A stretch of DNA of 42,167 nt. Source: CAZSVI01 sp964610205 (GTDB taxonomy: Bacteria; Bacillota; Clostridia; DSM-8532). The stretch is from positions 1 through 42,167 of the forward strand of contig CAZSVI010000012.1 in assembly GCA_964610205.1 (NCBI GenBank), in the 5' to 3' direction. The notes beneath the pieces were generated by a model, which did not search any database, had not been told where the DNA came from, and saw only the letters and a list, made by a program, of their open reading frames with translations. Shown here piece after piece: positions 1 through 8,011 of the stretch (its first letter is position 1; each line of letters opens with the position of its first letter). Position numbers and translations under genes: made by a program.

Positions 1-90
1 GCCCAGATGTTTGCCTGCGAACTGGCCCAGACCAGAGGCCTTAACCCGGACCACCCAAGAGGGCTTAACAAGGTTACTATTACAAAATAA
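1..90 (+). CDS. C-terminal end of a SIS-domain sugar-phosphate isomerase/deaminase (partial)
   Basis: Frame 1 is open from the window edge to a TAA at 88-90, giving 29 residues that end in GLNPDHPRGLNKVTITK. A GLNPD-x-PRGL-x-KVT tail is typical of SIS-domain proteins related to GlmS and AgaS/FrlB, which isomerise or deaminate amino- or ketoamine-sugar phosphates in the cytoplasm. The catalytic part lies left of the window, so the substrate cannot be inferred. A strong terminator follows 25 bases after the stop, so this is the last gene of its transcript. It converges on the germination operon. The family is inferred from the tail motif alone. Confidence 0.6.
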   Translation, partial: AQMFACELAQTRGLNPDHPRGLNKVTITK

Positions 91-114
91 TCTTACTATG
101 AAAATAAGTTTTAT

Positions 115-155
115 GGGGATGATATTCAACTTACAGGAAATATTATCCCCTTTTT
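115..155 (+). terminator. Rho-independent terminator after the SIS gene
   Basis: A 12-bp stem (115-126 pairing with 139-150, one G-U pair) with a 12-base loop is followed directly by five Ts (151-155). It lies just after the stop of the rightward SIS gene and before the convergent germination operon. Confidence 0.8.
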
Positions 156-184
156 ATCAAATTTCTAAGGAACCCCCCGTGTTC

Positions 185-358
185 CTATCTTCTGATCCAT
201 AACAGGTAAAGGGGTATCAAAACAGACACTGCCGCAAGAACAAACAGGGCTATCCCGCCTTTTTTATTCTCCCTGAATGTCCAGATACCATAGCTCATGG
301 TATAAACGGAACACCAGCATAAAACCAGCAGAATAACAATTACAACAATAATATTCAT
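185..358 (-). CDS. Small two-helix membrane protein coupled to gerC (germination D-subunit candidate)
   Basis: A 57-codon ORF starts with an ATG whose first bases overlap the gerC stop (ATGA, 355-358) and ends at TAG (185-187). The protein has a hydrophobic N-terminal helix (about residues 2-17), a short polar turn with the motif RENKKGG (29-35), and a second helix (about 36-54) ending in WIRR. The start-stop overlap argues for translational coupling and membership of the germination operon. Some Bacillus GerA-family operons carry a small two-transmembrane D-subunit that tunes receptor activity, and this protein fits that description in size, topology and position. Similarity to any D-subunit was not tested, so the function is inference; the ORF itself is well supported. 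Confidence 0.7.
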   Translation of the reverse strand: MNIIVVIVILLVLCWCSVYTMSYGIWTFRENKKGGIALFVLAAVSVLIPLYLLWIRR

Positions 359-1689
359 TTTGCTTCTCCTTTCAGATGCTGTACCGGAATCTGCTTTATA
401 GTTATACCGGAGCGCCTTATAGATACCTTTGCGTAAACTTGAAATTCGGACTTTTCATATTTATCCATCCATCTGAAATTAATCCAGTCATCCCATAAAA
501 GGAAGGTCTTCTTTATGGATTTTCCCGTAGCGCATATGTCGCTGTTAAACACATCCCGGGTTTTCTCCATAAATTCCAGGATATCCTTCTCTAAATATCC
601 GGACATATACTCTTCCAGTTGAGCCAGTTCCTCACCTGTGGAATAATCTGTATCACTGTCAACAGACAGAATATCTCCTTCCAGTGAAACATGTAGGGAT
701 ATGGAAGGTATATCCTGCTTCATCTTAACTGTAATAAAAGGTTTCCTTGCCTGACTCAGCCGTATGGAAATGTAATTTATTTTCTCGGTCTTATCCTGAA
801 ATATACCGGATGCCGAAGTCTTTTTCTCCGGGTCCGGCAGGGAGTATACCGCATTGACAAGATTTCCGGTAACAATAAGATACAGAAGCGTTTCCCGTCC
901 GTTCAGTTCTCCTACCATTCTGTCGGCCTTGAAAACCGCCATTCCCATACTGTTGATTTTAGTGTCAAAGACTACGGGAATTTCACCTGCTTTATAATCC
1001 CCTTCCATTACAATATCCCTGTCCGTTGTTTTAGCTGCCGACAGGTCAGCCTGTAAATCATTCGTATCCTCCAGCCTGCTTACGTCCAACAATGCGGCAA
1101 CAGGCTGATCGCAGGTGCACTCCATCTTCGTATAAAAATCCTCAAGCCGGCTGTTGGGTAAAAGACCGGTATACTCGTATGATTCGAATAACAGTTCAAA
1201 ATGTTTTGCCGGATTCACCTCGAGAATTGTTTTGGTATTTTTTAAAAACTCTCCGGCGGAGCCTCTGGAAATTCCCAAATACATATGCGGCCTGAATTCC
1301 CTGAAACGTATAAACGCATTAATATATTTCTCCACTCCTTCCCTAGCCAGTTCACTGGAAATAATGATAAGCTTGGCATGAGAAAAATTAACCCGCTTGC
1401 TGAGTACGGTATTGGCTATATTCATACCGCCGAAGATGGTAGGCGCTTCAACTGTAAATATTGTTGTAGATTCACCAATTTCTCCTATTTCAACCCCAAC
1501 GCCCACTGCAACAGGGACGGCAAACAGAAGCGTCATCCGGAGGTTTCCATTTATCCCTTTATCAAATCCGATTGAAACAACATATGCCATATCATCCACT
1601 TCAATACTGTCATAGCAGCCGCTTATGAAAAGGAGCGTGAGAATTATGAAAAGCAATATGGTTTTTTTTATATCCCGTTTTATGACCAT
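355..1689 (-). CDS. gerC: Spore germination receptor lipoprotein, GerC/GerAC family
   Basis: This is the C subunit of a GerA-type nutrient germinant receptor, a lipoprotein on the outer face of the spore inner membrane. The start is the ATG at 1687-1689: GGAGGG lies just upstream and the encoded MVIKRDIKK is followed by a hydrophobic stretch and the lipobox LFISGC, with the lipidated cysteine at residue 25. The protein is then about 444 residues, slightly longer than typical. Features of the family are YDSIEVDDMAYVVSIGFD after the lipobox and a C-terminal domain rich in acidic residues. The start overlaps the end of gerB by 10 bases, and the stop overlaps the start of a small membrane protein gene. 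A longer in-frame extension to 1776 lies inside gerB and is unlikely. Confidence 0.93.
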   Translation of the reverse strand: MVIKRDIKKTILLFIILTLLFISGCYDSIEVDDMAYVVSIGFDKGINGNLRMTLLFAVPVAVGVGVEIGEIGESTTIFTVEAPTIFGGMNIANTVLSKRVNFSHAKLIIISSELAREGVEKYINAFIRFREFRPHMYLGISRGSAGEFLKNTKTILEVNPAKHFELLFESYEYTGLLPNSRLEDFYTKMECTCDQPVAALLDVSRLEDTNDLQADLSAAKTTDRDIVMEGDYKAGEIPVVFDTKINSMGMAVFKADRMVGELNGRETLLYLIVTGNLVNAVYSLPDPEKKTSASGIFQDKTEKINYISIRLSQARKPFITVKMKQDIPSISLHVSLEGDILSVDSDTDYSTGEELAQLEEYMSGYLEKDILEFMEKTRDVFNSDICATGKSIKKTFLLWDDWINFRWMDKYEKSEFQVYAKVSIRRSGITIKQIPVQHLKGEAK

Positions 1690-2792
1690 TCCATACCCTC
1701 CTTTTTCTTTTTCCCTCCAGCCCGGATAGATGCAATAATGAGTATTATAAGAGGAAGCAAAAGAGTAATCATCCATGCATATTTTCTATATACGCTCATT
1801 TCAATCTGTAATGTTGAATACAGGTTTTCCGGTACCATACTTAATGTAAAAATGAGGATGGCAAAAGGAATTATTAAAGGCTTTCTGGCATTCAAACCGA
1901 AGGATTTCTGAAACAACCGGGTTACGAAGTACAAACCGGAACTTAAATACAAAAAAGCACTGGAAGCCCATATGAGAATAAAACCGGCTTCAATGCGGGT
2001 TAAAAACCTACCAATCGTAATGGATCTGGCAAGCTGGTACATGGGTAAAAAAAACTCGGTTGCCATGGGGTATTGGAAAATCAATAAATAGCTTATGGAA
2101 CTAAGAACAAAAAACAAACCGGATAGTACTATTCCATATCTGCCTATTCCGCTATAATCACTTTGCTTATGCAAAAAAGGCATTACCAGAAACAAGACTA
2201 TCAGTTCCGAGTAGATTGAAAGGTTGTTTACGCCCTTTTTCAGGATTACCCCCGGTCCCAGTCCCAGCCATGGCGTAATTTTACTTAAATCGAACCTCCG
2301 AACGCTCATTGCCAGAATTAAAACAAATGCCGCAGCCAATACAGGCACTGCCAGAGCATGGATTCTTGCCAGAGTTTCTATCCCCAGATAAGCCCCCGTA
2401 ATCATTCCAATACAAAAAAGCAATATGATTCCGCTTATTGGAGTAACTGTAAGACTTATTACTTTTATATCCTCTGAAAACTGCCTCAGGACAATCGGAA
2501 TAATCACCATAAATTGCACTATAACCAAAAGCCCAACTATAGCCTTCCCTGTTTCTCCTAAGGCTCTTTCCCCGATATCCAGAATATCGTTCCCTTCAAA
2601 TCTCTTATATAATCTGGATATAAGAAAAAAAATGCAGAAAACTGCCACCGAAACAAGAAATACCATCAGCCAGCCTGCCGAACCTGCATCCTCAGCTACT
2701 GTTCTCGGAAAATCAAGGATGATTTTTGACGCCAGCATATTCAGAAGAAGGCACGCGGCTTCAAAATTACCTATTTTTATCTTCGGTTTCAT
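1680..2792 (-). CDS. gerB: Spore germination receptor permease subunit, GerB/GerAB family
   Basis: A 370-residue polytopic membrane protein with about ten hydrophobic segments, belonging to the GerAB branch of the APC transporter superfamily. The B subunit is thought to bind the germinant in the spore inner membrane. Its length is normal for the family. The start (MKPKIKIGNFEAACLL) overlaps the end of gerA by 26 bases, and the end overlaps gerC by 10 bases, so the three subunits are translated as a coupled A-B-C unit. The C-terminus ends in a basic patch (RAGGKKKKEG) that should be cytoplasmic. Which amino acid or sugar it senses cannot be read from the sequence. Confidence 0.93.
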   Translation of the reverse strand: MKPKIKIGNFEAACLLLNMLASKIILDFPRTVAEDAGSAGWLMVFLVSVAVFCIFFLISRLYKRFEGNDILDIGERALGETGKAIVGLLVIVQFMVIIPIVLRQFSEDIKVISLTVTPISGIILLFCIGMITGAYLGIETLARIHALAVPVLAAAFVLILAMSVRRFDLSKITPWLGLGPGVILKKGVNNLSIYSELIVLFLVMPFLHKQSDYSGIGRYGIVLSGLFFVLSSISYLLIFQYPMATEFFLPMYQLARSITIGRFLTRIEAGFILIWASSAFLYLSSGLYFVTRLFQKSFGLNARKPLIIPFAILIFTLSMVPENLYSTLQIEMSVYRKYAWMITLLLPLIILIIASIRAGGKKKKEGMEWS

Positions 2793-4767
2793 CTTTATCT
2801 ACCCCCTTCTCCGCTTTAACCCATCCCCTGCTTACCACGGGTTGCTGCTTAATATCTTTTGGATTGATAAAATCCGGCCTGTCCTCTTCTTTCCAGATTG
2901 GGGTTTTTAAAATGGTATTTGTTCGTTTACCTGTTGTTTTCGGCGCAAAAGGGACAAGGAAAGGGACTCCGAAGGATTTGGCATGTACAAGCAATAAAAG
3001 ATGTATAAAAACACCAAGCGTAATTCCCAAAAGGCCGGCGAAACTTGCTAAAAGCAGATATATAAAACGTAAGGCACGCAGGGAATATCCAAATGAGAAG
3101 TCCGGTATGGCAAATGACCCGATTCCCGTAACAGCCACAATGATGATAAGAATTGGGCTTACCAGGTTTGCGGCTACCGCCGCCTGTCCAAGAATCAGCG
3201 CTCCGATAATTCCAAGGGTGGGACCTATCGGCCCCGGAATCCTGATTCCGGCTTCCCTGATTAACTCAAAGGAAACCTCCATTATTAGAATGCTGATTAT
3301 AGTGGGAAACGGAACCTTCTCCCGCGCGGATGTAATGGCCAGCAACAAATCGGTTGGCAGCATTTCCTGATGAAAATTGGTAATCGCCAGATATAATGAC
3401 GGAAGAAACAGGGTAAACAGTATTCCCATAATCCTTATCAGCCGCAGAAGAGTTGCGTAGGGATAACGCAAATAATAGTCTTCCGGTGAGTGAATAAGGT
3501 TGAAAAATGTTACAGGCGCGATAATAGCAAAGGGACTGCCGTGTACAATAATACCTACCCTTCCTTCCCCAAGGTATGCCGTTACTCTGTCGGGACGTTC
3601 GGTAAGCAGCATTTGCGGCGCGGGCAGGTATGTGCTGTCCTCAATCAACTGCTCCAGTTCGCCTGAATCTCTCAAATAACTTATTTTAATACTTTTTAAG
3701 CGTCTGCGTATTTCATCAACAAGCCTATCATTTGCTATTGTCTTGATGTACACCATACTGCAAGGGGTTTTGCTCCTGATGCCTACCAGTATGTCCTCTA
3801 CGATCAGATTTTCATCCTTCAATGTTTTCCGTAAAAGTGCCGTATTCATCCTGTTTATTTCGTTAAAAGCTTCCCTGGGTCCCCGTATGTTCAGTTCTGA
3901 TGTGGGTTTTTCAATATTCCGGTGTTCCCAGCCCTTAACATCACCGCTATAAGCAATATCAAGGCCGTCAACAAAGATCCCTATGCCCCCGAAGTTGACT
4001 TCGTCAACCACCTCCTGGTATGTTTTGCATATTTTAATCTGATTCTGCGGAATCAGATGATTATATATCACATCTTTAACCGGCTGTTCCTTTGTATCCA
4101 TCGGTAAAACAGACAGGGTCATCAAAGGCTGAAGTATTGATGTATTTACGTCCATTTTGTCTATCATACCATCAAAAAAGCAGACAAACGCCTCATAAAC
4201 TTCGTCCTTTATACGGATTTTAAATTTCCTGATTTTAAAATCTCCGTTTATATCTGCGGTATATCTTTTTTTAATATATTCAAGATTATTCGAAATCGAG
4301 GAATGGATATCCGCATCTTTATCTGATTCTTTTCCTTCTTTGTCCATACTCTCCTTGCTGTTGATGGGAATAGGCTGTGTAACTGCTTTTTTCCCAGGGG
4401 TTCCCGCTTCCTTATCCTTTTTTATCTCCCTTGTCCGGCTTTTAGTCTTGCTTTCTTCCTTCTCCCTGTACGCTCTTTCCCCTCCTTTGTGTTTTCCTTC
4501 ATTACCGTCTTCCTTATCTGAATCCTTATTATTCCTCCCGATCTTTTCTTTACCGGCGCTCTTTTTATCTGTTCCTCCGTCTTCTTCACCGGGGGCATCA
4601 TTATATTTGCCGCTGCCATCATTCATGTTTCCATAATCCTTTCCGCTGTTGTTATCTCCTCCGTTATCCCGTTTGTTCGAAGGTTCTTCCAGTATAAAAG
4701 GAGATTTTGGCGTTTTCGGACTATATAAAAACAATGCTTTTATATGGGATATTATTTTTTTATTCAA
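2767..4767 (-). CDS. gerA: Spore germination receptor subunit GerA with a long charged N-terminal extension
   Basis: A 666-residue A subunit of a GerA-type germinant receptor. The core (about residue 156 onward) contains the N-terminal soluble domain and then the membrane segments of the family (FNLIHSPEDYYLRYPYATLLRLIR and following helices). The usual family length is about 480-550, and the excess comes from residues 28-155, a hydrophilic stretch very rich in K, E, D, G and N. The start is a TTG at 4765-4767, with GGGAGGG seven bases upstream. It is the first gene of gerA-gerB-gerC plus the small protein. Such operons are usually made in the forespore under sigma-G; I could not assign a convincing sigma-G promoter upstream. 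Confidence 0.93.
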   Translation of the reverse strand: MNKKIISHIKALFLYSPKTPKSPFILEEPSNKRDNGGDNNSGKDYGNMNDGSGKYNDAPGEEDGGTDKKSAGKEKIGRNNKDSDKEDGNEGKHKGGERAYREKEESKTKSRTREIKKDKEAGTPGKKAVTQPIPINSKESMDKEGKESDKDADIHSSISNNLEYIKKRYTADINGDFKIRKFKIRIKDEVYEAFVCFFDGMIDKMDVNTSILQPLMTLSVLPMDTKEQPVKDVIYNHLIPQNQIKICKTYQEVVDEVNFGGIGIFVDGLDIAYSGDVKGWEHRNIEKPTSELNIRGPREAFNEINRMNTALLRKTLKDENLIVEDILVGIRSKTPCSMVYIKTIANDRLVDEIRRRLKSIKISYLRDSGELEQLIEDSTYLPAPQMLLTERPDRVTAYLGEGRVGIIVHGSPFAIIAPVTFFNLIHSPEDYYLRYPYATLLRLIRIMGILFTLFLPSLYLAITNFHQEMLPTDLLLAITSAREKVPFPTIISILIMEVSFELIREAGIRIPGPIGPTLGIIGALILGQAAVAANLVSPILIIIVAVTGIGSFAIPDFSFGYSLRALRFIYLLLASFAGLLGITLGVFIHLLLLVHAKSFGVPFLVPFAPKTTGKRTNTILKTPIWKEEDRPDFINPKDIKQQPVVSRGWVKAEKGVDKDETEDKNR

Positions 4768-5079
4768 GCAAATACCCTCCCGGAATATTTTTTCTATTTA
4801 ATATAGTTTTATCAATGAACACATATGTTATGCAAATATTCCCTTATAACAACGGAAGCAACTGCAACACACCGTTGGAGGGGGATTGTCAATAAGAATA
4901 TCAGGATATTTTTCATCAATATTATTTATGGCAATATCAATTACCTTTCCGGCTTCCGATAATTGTGGACCTTGTTCTTCGGTCGGACGCGCAATTCGTG
5001 CTCCTTTAATATAATATTGATAAATCAAGGTCAAATGAAAAAATATTTCTATGTCGCACACCCTTCAAAAGATCAGTTC
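4768..5079. other. Intergenic region between gerA and the tRNA promoter; no gene firmly supported
   Basis: About 310 bases. On the minus strand a 77-codon ORF (4828-5061) starts with GTG and ends in a cysteine-containing tail (PPPTVCCSCFRCYKGIF). The GTG has GAAGG directly against it with no spacer, and I recognise no family. The region presumably also carries the gerA promoter, but I could not assign one with confidence. Confidence 0.4.
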
Positions 5080-5108
5080 TTGACATGCACAATGAAACCA
5101 ATTACAAT
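5080..5108 (+). promoter_or_regulatory. Sigma-A promoter of tRNA-Val
   Basis: TTGACA (5080-5085), a 17-base spacer and TACAAT (5103-5108). The transcript would start about 10 bases before the mature 5' end of the tRNA at 5126. Confidence 0.75.
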
Positions 5109-5125
5109 AGAATATGCGACTACAC

Positions 5126-5202
5126 GGGTGATTAGCTCAGCTGGTTAGAGTACCACGTTGACATCGTGGGGGTCGATGGTTCGAGTCCATTATCACCCAC
5201 CA
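5126..5202 (+). tRNA. tRNA-Val (anticodon GAC)
   Basis: A 77-base cloverleaf with an encoded CCA end. The acceptor stem GGGTGAT (5126-5132) pairs with ATCACCC just before the discriminator A and CCA. The D-arm has TAGCTCAGCTGGTTAGAG, the anticodon stem CCACG/CGTGG encloses the loop TTGACAT with anticodon GAC at 5160-5162, and the T-arm has GGTTCGAGTCC. GAC reads the valine codons GUC and GUU. It has its own promoter and terminator and is a lone tRNA gene; no integrated element sits at its 3' end. Confidence 0.97.
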
Positions 5203-5206
5203 AAAT

Positions 5207-5241
5207 AAGGCTTTCAGGTGTCAAACTCCTGAAAGCCTTTT
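5207..5241 (+). terminator. Rho-independent terminator of tRNA-Val
   Basis: A perfect 12-bp stem, AAGGCTTTCAGG (5207-5218) with CCTGAAAGCCTT (5228-5239), followed by TT. Its reverse strand also ends in ATTTT, so it may stop the leftward YccF transcript as well. Confidence 0.8.
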
Positions 5242-5274
5242 CGATTACTCAATTTCTGCGATATACATCCTTAT

Positions 5275-5643
5275 CTACCTGGAGCGTATTGTTGCACCAA
5301 AGGGCATCAACGACAGCTTAGCCAGTTTAAAATGCTGTATGCCGAAAGGAATTCCAATTATGGTGATACAAAATACCAAGCTTACGGTAAGGTGCAACAG
5401 GCACAATTCCCAGCCAAGCAGAATAATCCATAATATATTTCCAATAAGGCCAATAACTCCGAATTGTCCGATTTCTACCTCCCGGCCAAAGGGATAAAGC
5501 ACCAGGCCCGCTATTTTAAAACACTGCATTCCAATAGGAATCCCCACAATAGTAATACAGGCCAGCGACCCGCTGATCAGCCATAAAACACACGATACCA
5601 GGCCACCCAGCACAATCCAGAATAAATTTCCGATGAAAGACAT
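5275..5643 (-). CDS. YccF-domain inner membrane protein
   Basis: A 122-residue membrane protein made of two YccF-type repeats. Each has a hydrophobic helix followed by a TIVGIPIG- or TIIGIPFG-type motif and a motif around YPFGREV or MPFGATI. The function of YccF proteins is unknown. The start has AGGAGG nine bases upstream of the ATG. It stands alone between a tRNA gene and a LeuA-type synthase, so the neighbourhood gives no clue to its role. Confidence 0.85.
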   Translation of the reverse strand: MSFIGNLFWIVLGGLVSCVLWLISGSLACITIVGIPIGMQCFKIAGLVLYPFGREVEIGQFGVIGLIGNILWIILLGWELCLLHLTVSLVFCITIIGIPFGIQHFKLAKLSLMPFGATIRSR

Positions 5644-5741
5644 TCCAATTTCCTCCTATGCGTATACTTCTGTTACAACACTATTTTATCTTGAGTTTAT
5701 TGGAATTTTCATATAAAATAATTAGAATTAAATTAAAATGA

Positions 5742-7262
5742 CTAATTATGCATATCTTCAATTATATTTAACATTTTCATCGTAGCTTTAATAGCTGATG
5801 CGGTCTGATCGGAATCAAGGCCTCTTGTTTTAAATTCTCTCTCATACTGCCAGGTGATGGCTGTCTCAACCAGGGCACTGGTTTGCCCGCCCGGGGGAAT
5901 TGTCACAATATAATCGGTCAATTGGGGCATAGGTTTCCGAACTCTGTTATATATCTTAGTTATAGCTTTCATAAAGGCATCATACTGCCCGTCCCCTGTA
6001 GATGTTTCCTCATAAACCTGACCATCTATTTCCAGGCTTACGGTAGAAACAGGTTTAAGGTTTCTGGCGTGGCAGATATAATAATTCAGAAGTTTTATCT
6101 TATCATCGGTAGCCTTGGTACGAAGCACATCCGAAATGATATACGGAAGATCGTCGGTGGTAATATTTTCTTTTTTATCTCCCAGTTCAACAATTTTATC
6201 GGTGATTTTACGTATAGATTCCTTATCCAGTTCAATACCTATTTCTTCCAGGTTTTTCCGGATGCTTGCTTTGCCTGAGTTTTTACCGAGGGCATATTTT
6301 CTTAACCGTCCAAAACGTTCGGGCATAAGGTCATTAAAGTACAAATTGGCCTTATTGTCTCCATCGGCATGTATTCCACTGGTTTGTGTAAAAACATACT
6401 CACCTATAATAGGTTTGTTGGTGGGAATGCGTACTCCGGAAAACGCTTCAACAATCTTGCTGGTTTTCGTCAGCATGGATTCATCCACTCTTAACTCAAT
6501 TTCTTTGCAAAAATCATTAAGAACACCAATAACACTGGATAGCGGTGCATTGCCGGTTCTTTCCCCCAGTCCGTTTACTGTGGTATGTACTCCGCGCGCA
6601 CCGGCTTTTACAGCCATAAGCGTATTGGCAACAGCAAGATCATAATCATTATGGGCATGATAATCAAAGTGAACATTAGGATACTTATCCACAATTTCCT
6701 TAATGTATTTATATGTCTGATCGGTCTCCAGAACTCCAAGCGTATCAGGGAGCATAATCCTGTCAACATCCTCGCCAATCAGCGCATCGATAAGATAGAA
6801 TACATAATCGGGGGAAGACTTTATACCATTTGACCAGTCTTCCAGATATATATTTGTTTTGATTCCCTTCTGACGTGCATAGTGTATCACTCCACGAATA
6901 CTATGCATATGTTCGTGAGGCGTTTTTTTCAGCTGCTGTGTTACGTGCTTAAGGGAGCCCTTACACAAAAGGTTTATTACCCTGGCGCCGGACTCGTAAA
7001 CCCAATCAACCGAATGGGTTCCGTCAACAAATGCAAGAACCTCTAAACGATCCAGATAACCCTTTGAGGCACACCAGTTCGATATCAGTTTCACTGCTTC
7101 CAATTCGCCCTTTGAAACCCTGGCCGAAGCCACTTCAATTCTATCTACTTTTACATCTTCCAAAAGTATTTTCGCAATGTTAAACTTCTCTGTTTTGGTA
7201 AAGGAAACTCCCGGAGTTTGTTCCCCATCCCTGAGGGTTGTATCCATGATCTCTATTTTCAT
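5742..7262 (-). CDS. 2-isopropylmalate/citramalate synthase family enzyme (LeuA-like)
   Basis: A 506-residue member of the DRE-TIM metallolyase family that condenses acetyl-CoA with a 2-keto acid. Visible motifs are TTLRDGEQTPGVSF near the N-terminus, the metal-binding HAHNDYD, and GLGERTGNAPL. The C-terminal third (about residue 370 onward) has the LeuA allosteric regulatory domain, with SLEIDGQVYEE and PPGGQTSALVET. It could make 2-isopropylmalate for leucine, citramalate for isoleucine, or a related product; sequence alone does not decide. A GGAGGG lies upstream of the ATG. No other leucine or isoleucine gene is adjacent and no T-box leader is seen in the 80-base upstream gap. Confidence 0.85.
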   Translation of the reverse strand: MKIEIMDTTLRDGEQTPGVSFTKTEKFNIAKILLEDVKVDRIEVASARVSKGELEAVKLISNWCASKGYLDRLEVLAFVDGTHSVDWVYESGARVINLLCKGSLKHVTQQLKKTPHEHMHSIRGVIHYARQKGIKTNIYLEDWSNGIKSSPDYVFYLIDALIGEDVDRIMLPDTLGVLETDQTYKYIKEIVDKYPNVHFDYHAHNDYDLAVANTLMAVKAGARGVHTTVNGLGERTGNAPLSSVIGVLNDFCKEIELRVDESMLTKTSKIVEAFSGVRIPTNKPIIGEYVFTQTSGIHADGDNKANLYFNDLMPERFGRLRKYALGKNSGKASIRKNLEEIGIELDKESIRKITDKIVELGDKKENITTDDLPYIISDVLRTKATDDKIKLLNYYICHARNLKPVSTVSLEIDGQVYEETSTGDGQYDAFMKAITKIYNRVRKPMPQLTDYIVTIPPGGQTSALVETAITWQYEREFKTRGLDSDQTASAIKATMKMLNIIEDMHN

Positions 7263-7344
7263 CCATATCCCTCCTTATCCGAAAATGATTTATATCATTT
7301 TACCGCAAAAGAAGTCCTTCGTCAAAGGGAATATGCCATGTCAA

Positions 7345-7998
7345 CTAATCCACCAGATTATTTTTTATCGCATATATTGCGGCCTGTGTTCTGTCTGTAA
7401 CTTTTAATTTCCTGAAGATGTTGGAAATATGGTTCTTCACGGTTTTTTCGCTTATAAATAAAACTTTAGCTATCTCCTTGTTCAGCATGCCTTTTGCCAC
7501 TAAACGTAATACTTCCAGTTCCCTCTCACTTAACAGGCTGCTTTTTCTGGTTGAACCAGCATCACCGGATGTATACCGTTTAAATTCCACAATCAATTCC
7601 TTTGCCATTGTAGCCTGAATATATGCCTCTCCCTGATAGACCTTGCGGATTGCTTCAACAAGTATAGCTCCATCGGCGTCTTTAAGAACATAGCCATTTG
7701 CACCGAATTGAAGTGCCTGAAAAAGATACTCCCGTTCCTGATGGATAGTAAGAATAATAATTCGTGCATCCGGATCCTTTTGTTTAATGCTATCCAATGC
7801 CTGAAGACCATTCTGCTTAGGCATATTGATATCCATTAATACAATATCCGGCTTTTCAATATGATAATAATCGACAGCCTGTACTCCATCAGCCGCCTCC
7901 GCAACTACCTTAATATCATTTTCGAGCTCTATCAATTGCTTAAGCCCCTGTCTTACCATGGAATGATCTTCAGCAAGCATGACACGAATACGTTCCAT
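7345..7998 (-). CDS. degU: DegU-type response regulator (NarL/LuxR family)
   Basis: An N-terminal receiver domain with the phospho-acceptor Asp at residue 56 (VLMDINMP), acidic pocket AEDH (9-12) and conserved Lys in VLKDAD, followed by a LuxR-type helix-turn-helix (SERELEVLRLVAKGMLNKEI ... SEKTVKNHISNIFRKL). The Asp position and overall layout match Bacillus DegU, which controls secreted enzymes, motility and multicellular behaviour. The start at 7998 (MERIRVML) is chosen over an upstream in-frame codon because AAGGAG lies seven bases before it. It begins 13 bases after the end of degS, so the kinase-regulator pair is co-transcribed. Confidence 0.9.
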   Translation of the reverse strand: MERIRVMLAEDHSMVRQGLKQLIELENDIKVVAEAADGVQAVDYYHIEKPDIVLMDINMPKQNGLQALDSIKQKDPDARIIILTIHQEREYLFQALQFGANGYVLKDADGAILVEAIRKVYQGEAYIQATMAKELIVEFKRYTSGDAGSTRKSSLLSERELEVLRLVAKGMLNKEIAKVLFISEKTVKNHISNIFRKLKVTDRTQAAIYAIKNNLVD

Positions 7999-8011
7999 TT
8001 CGTAACTCCTT

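Noticed and set aside
2726..3370. 214-codon open frame antisense to gerA
   Set aside because: It lies wholly opposite the conserved gerA coding sequence, has no recognisable domain and is a shadow frame.
4828..5061. 77-codon minus-strand ORF between gerA and tRNA-Val with a CCSCFRCYKG tail
   Set aside because: GTG start with a ribosome site lacking a spacer, no recognised family and no operon partner. Kept only as a remark in the intergenic entry.
7263..7345. T-box leader for the LeuA-type gene
   Set aside because: The gap is about 80 bases, too short for a T-box, and lacks its conserved core.
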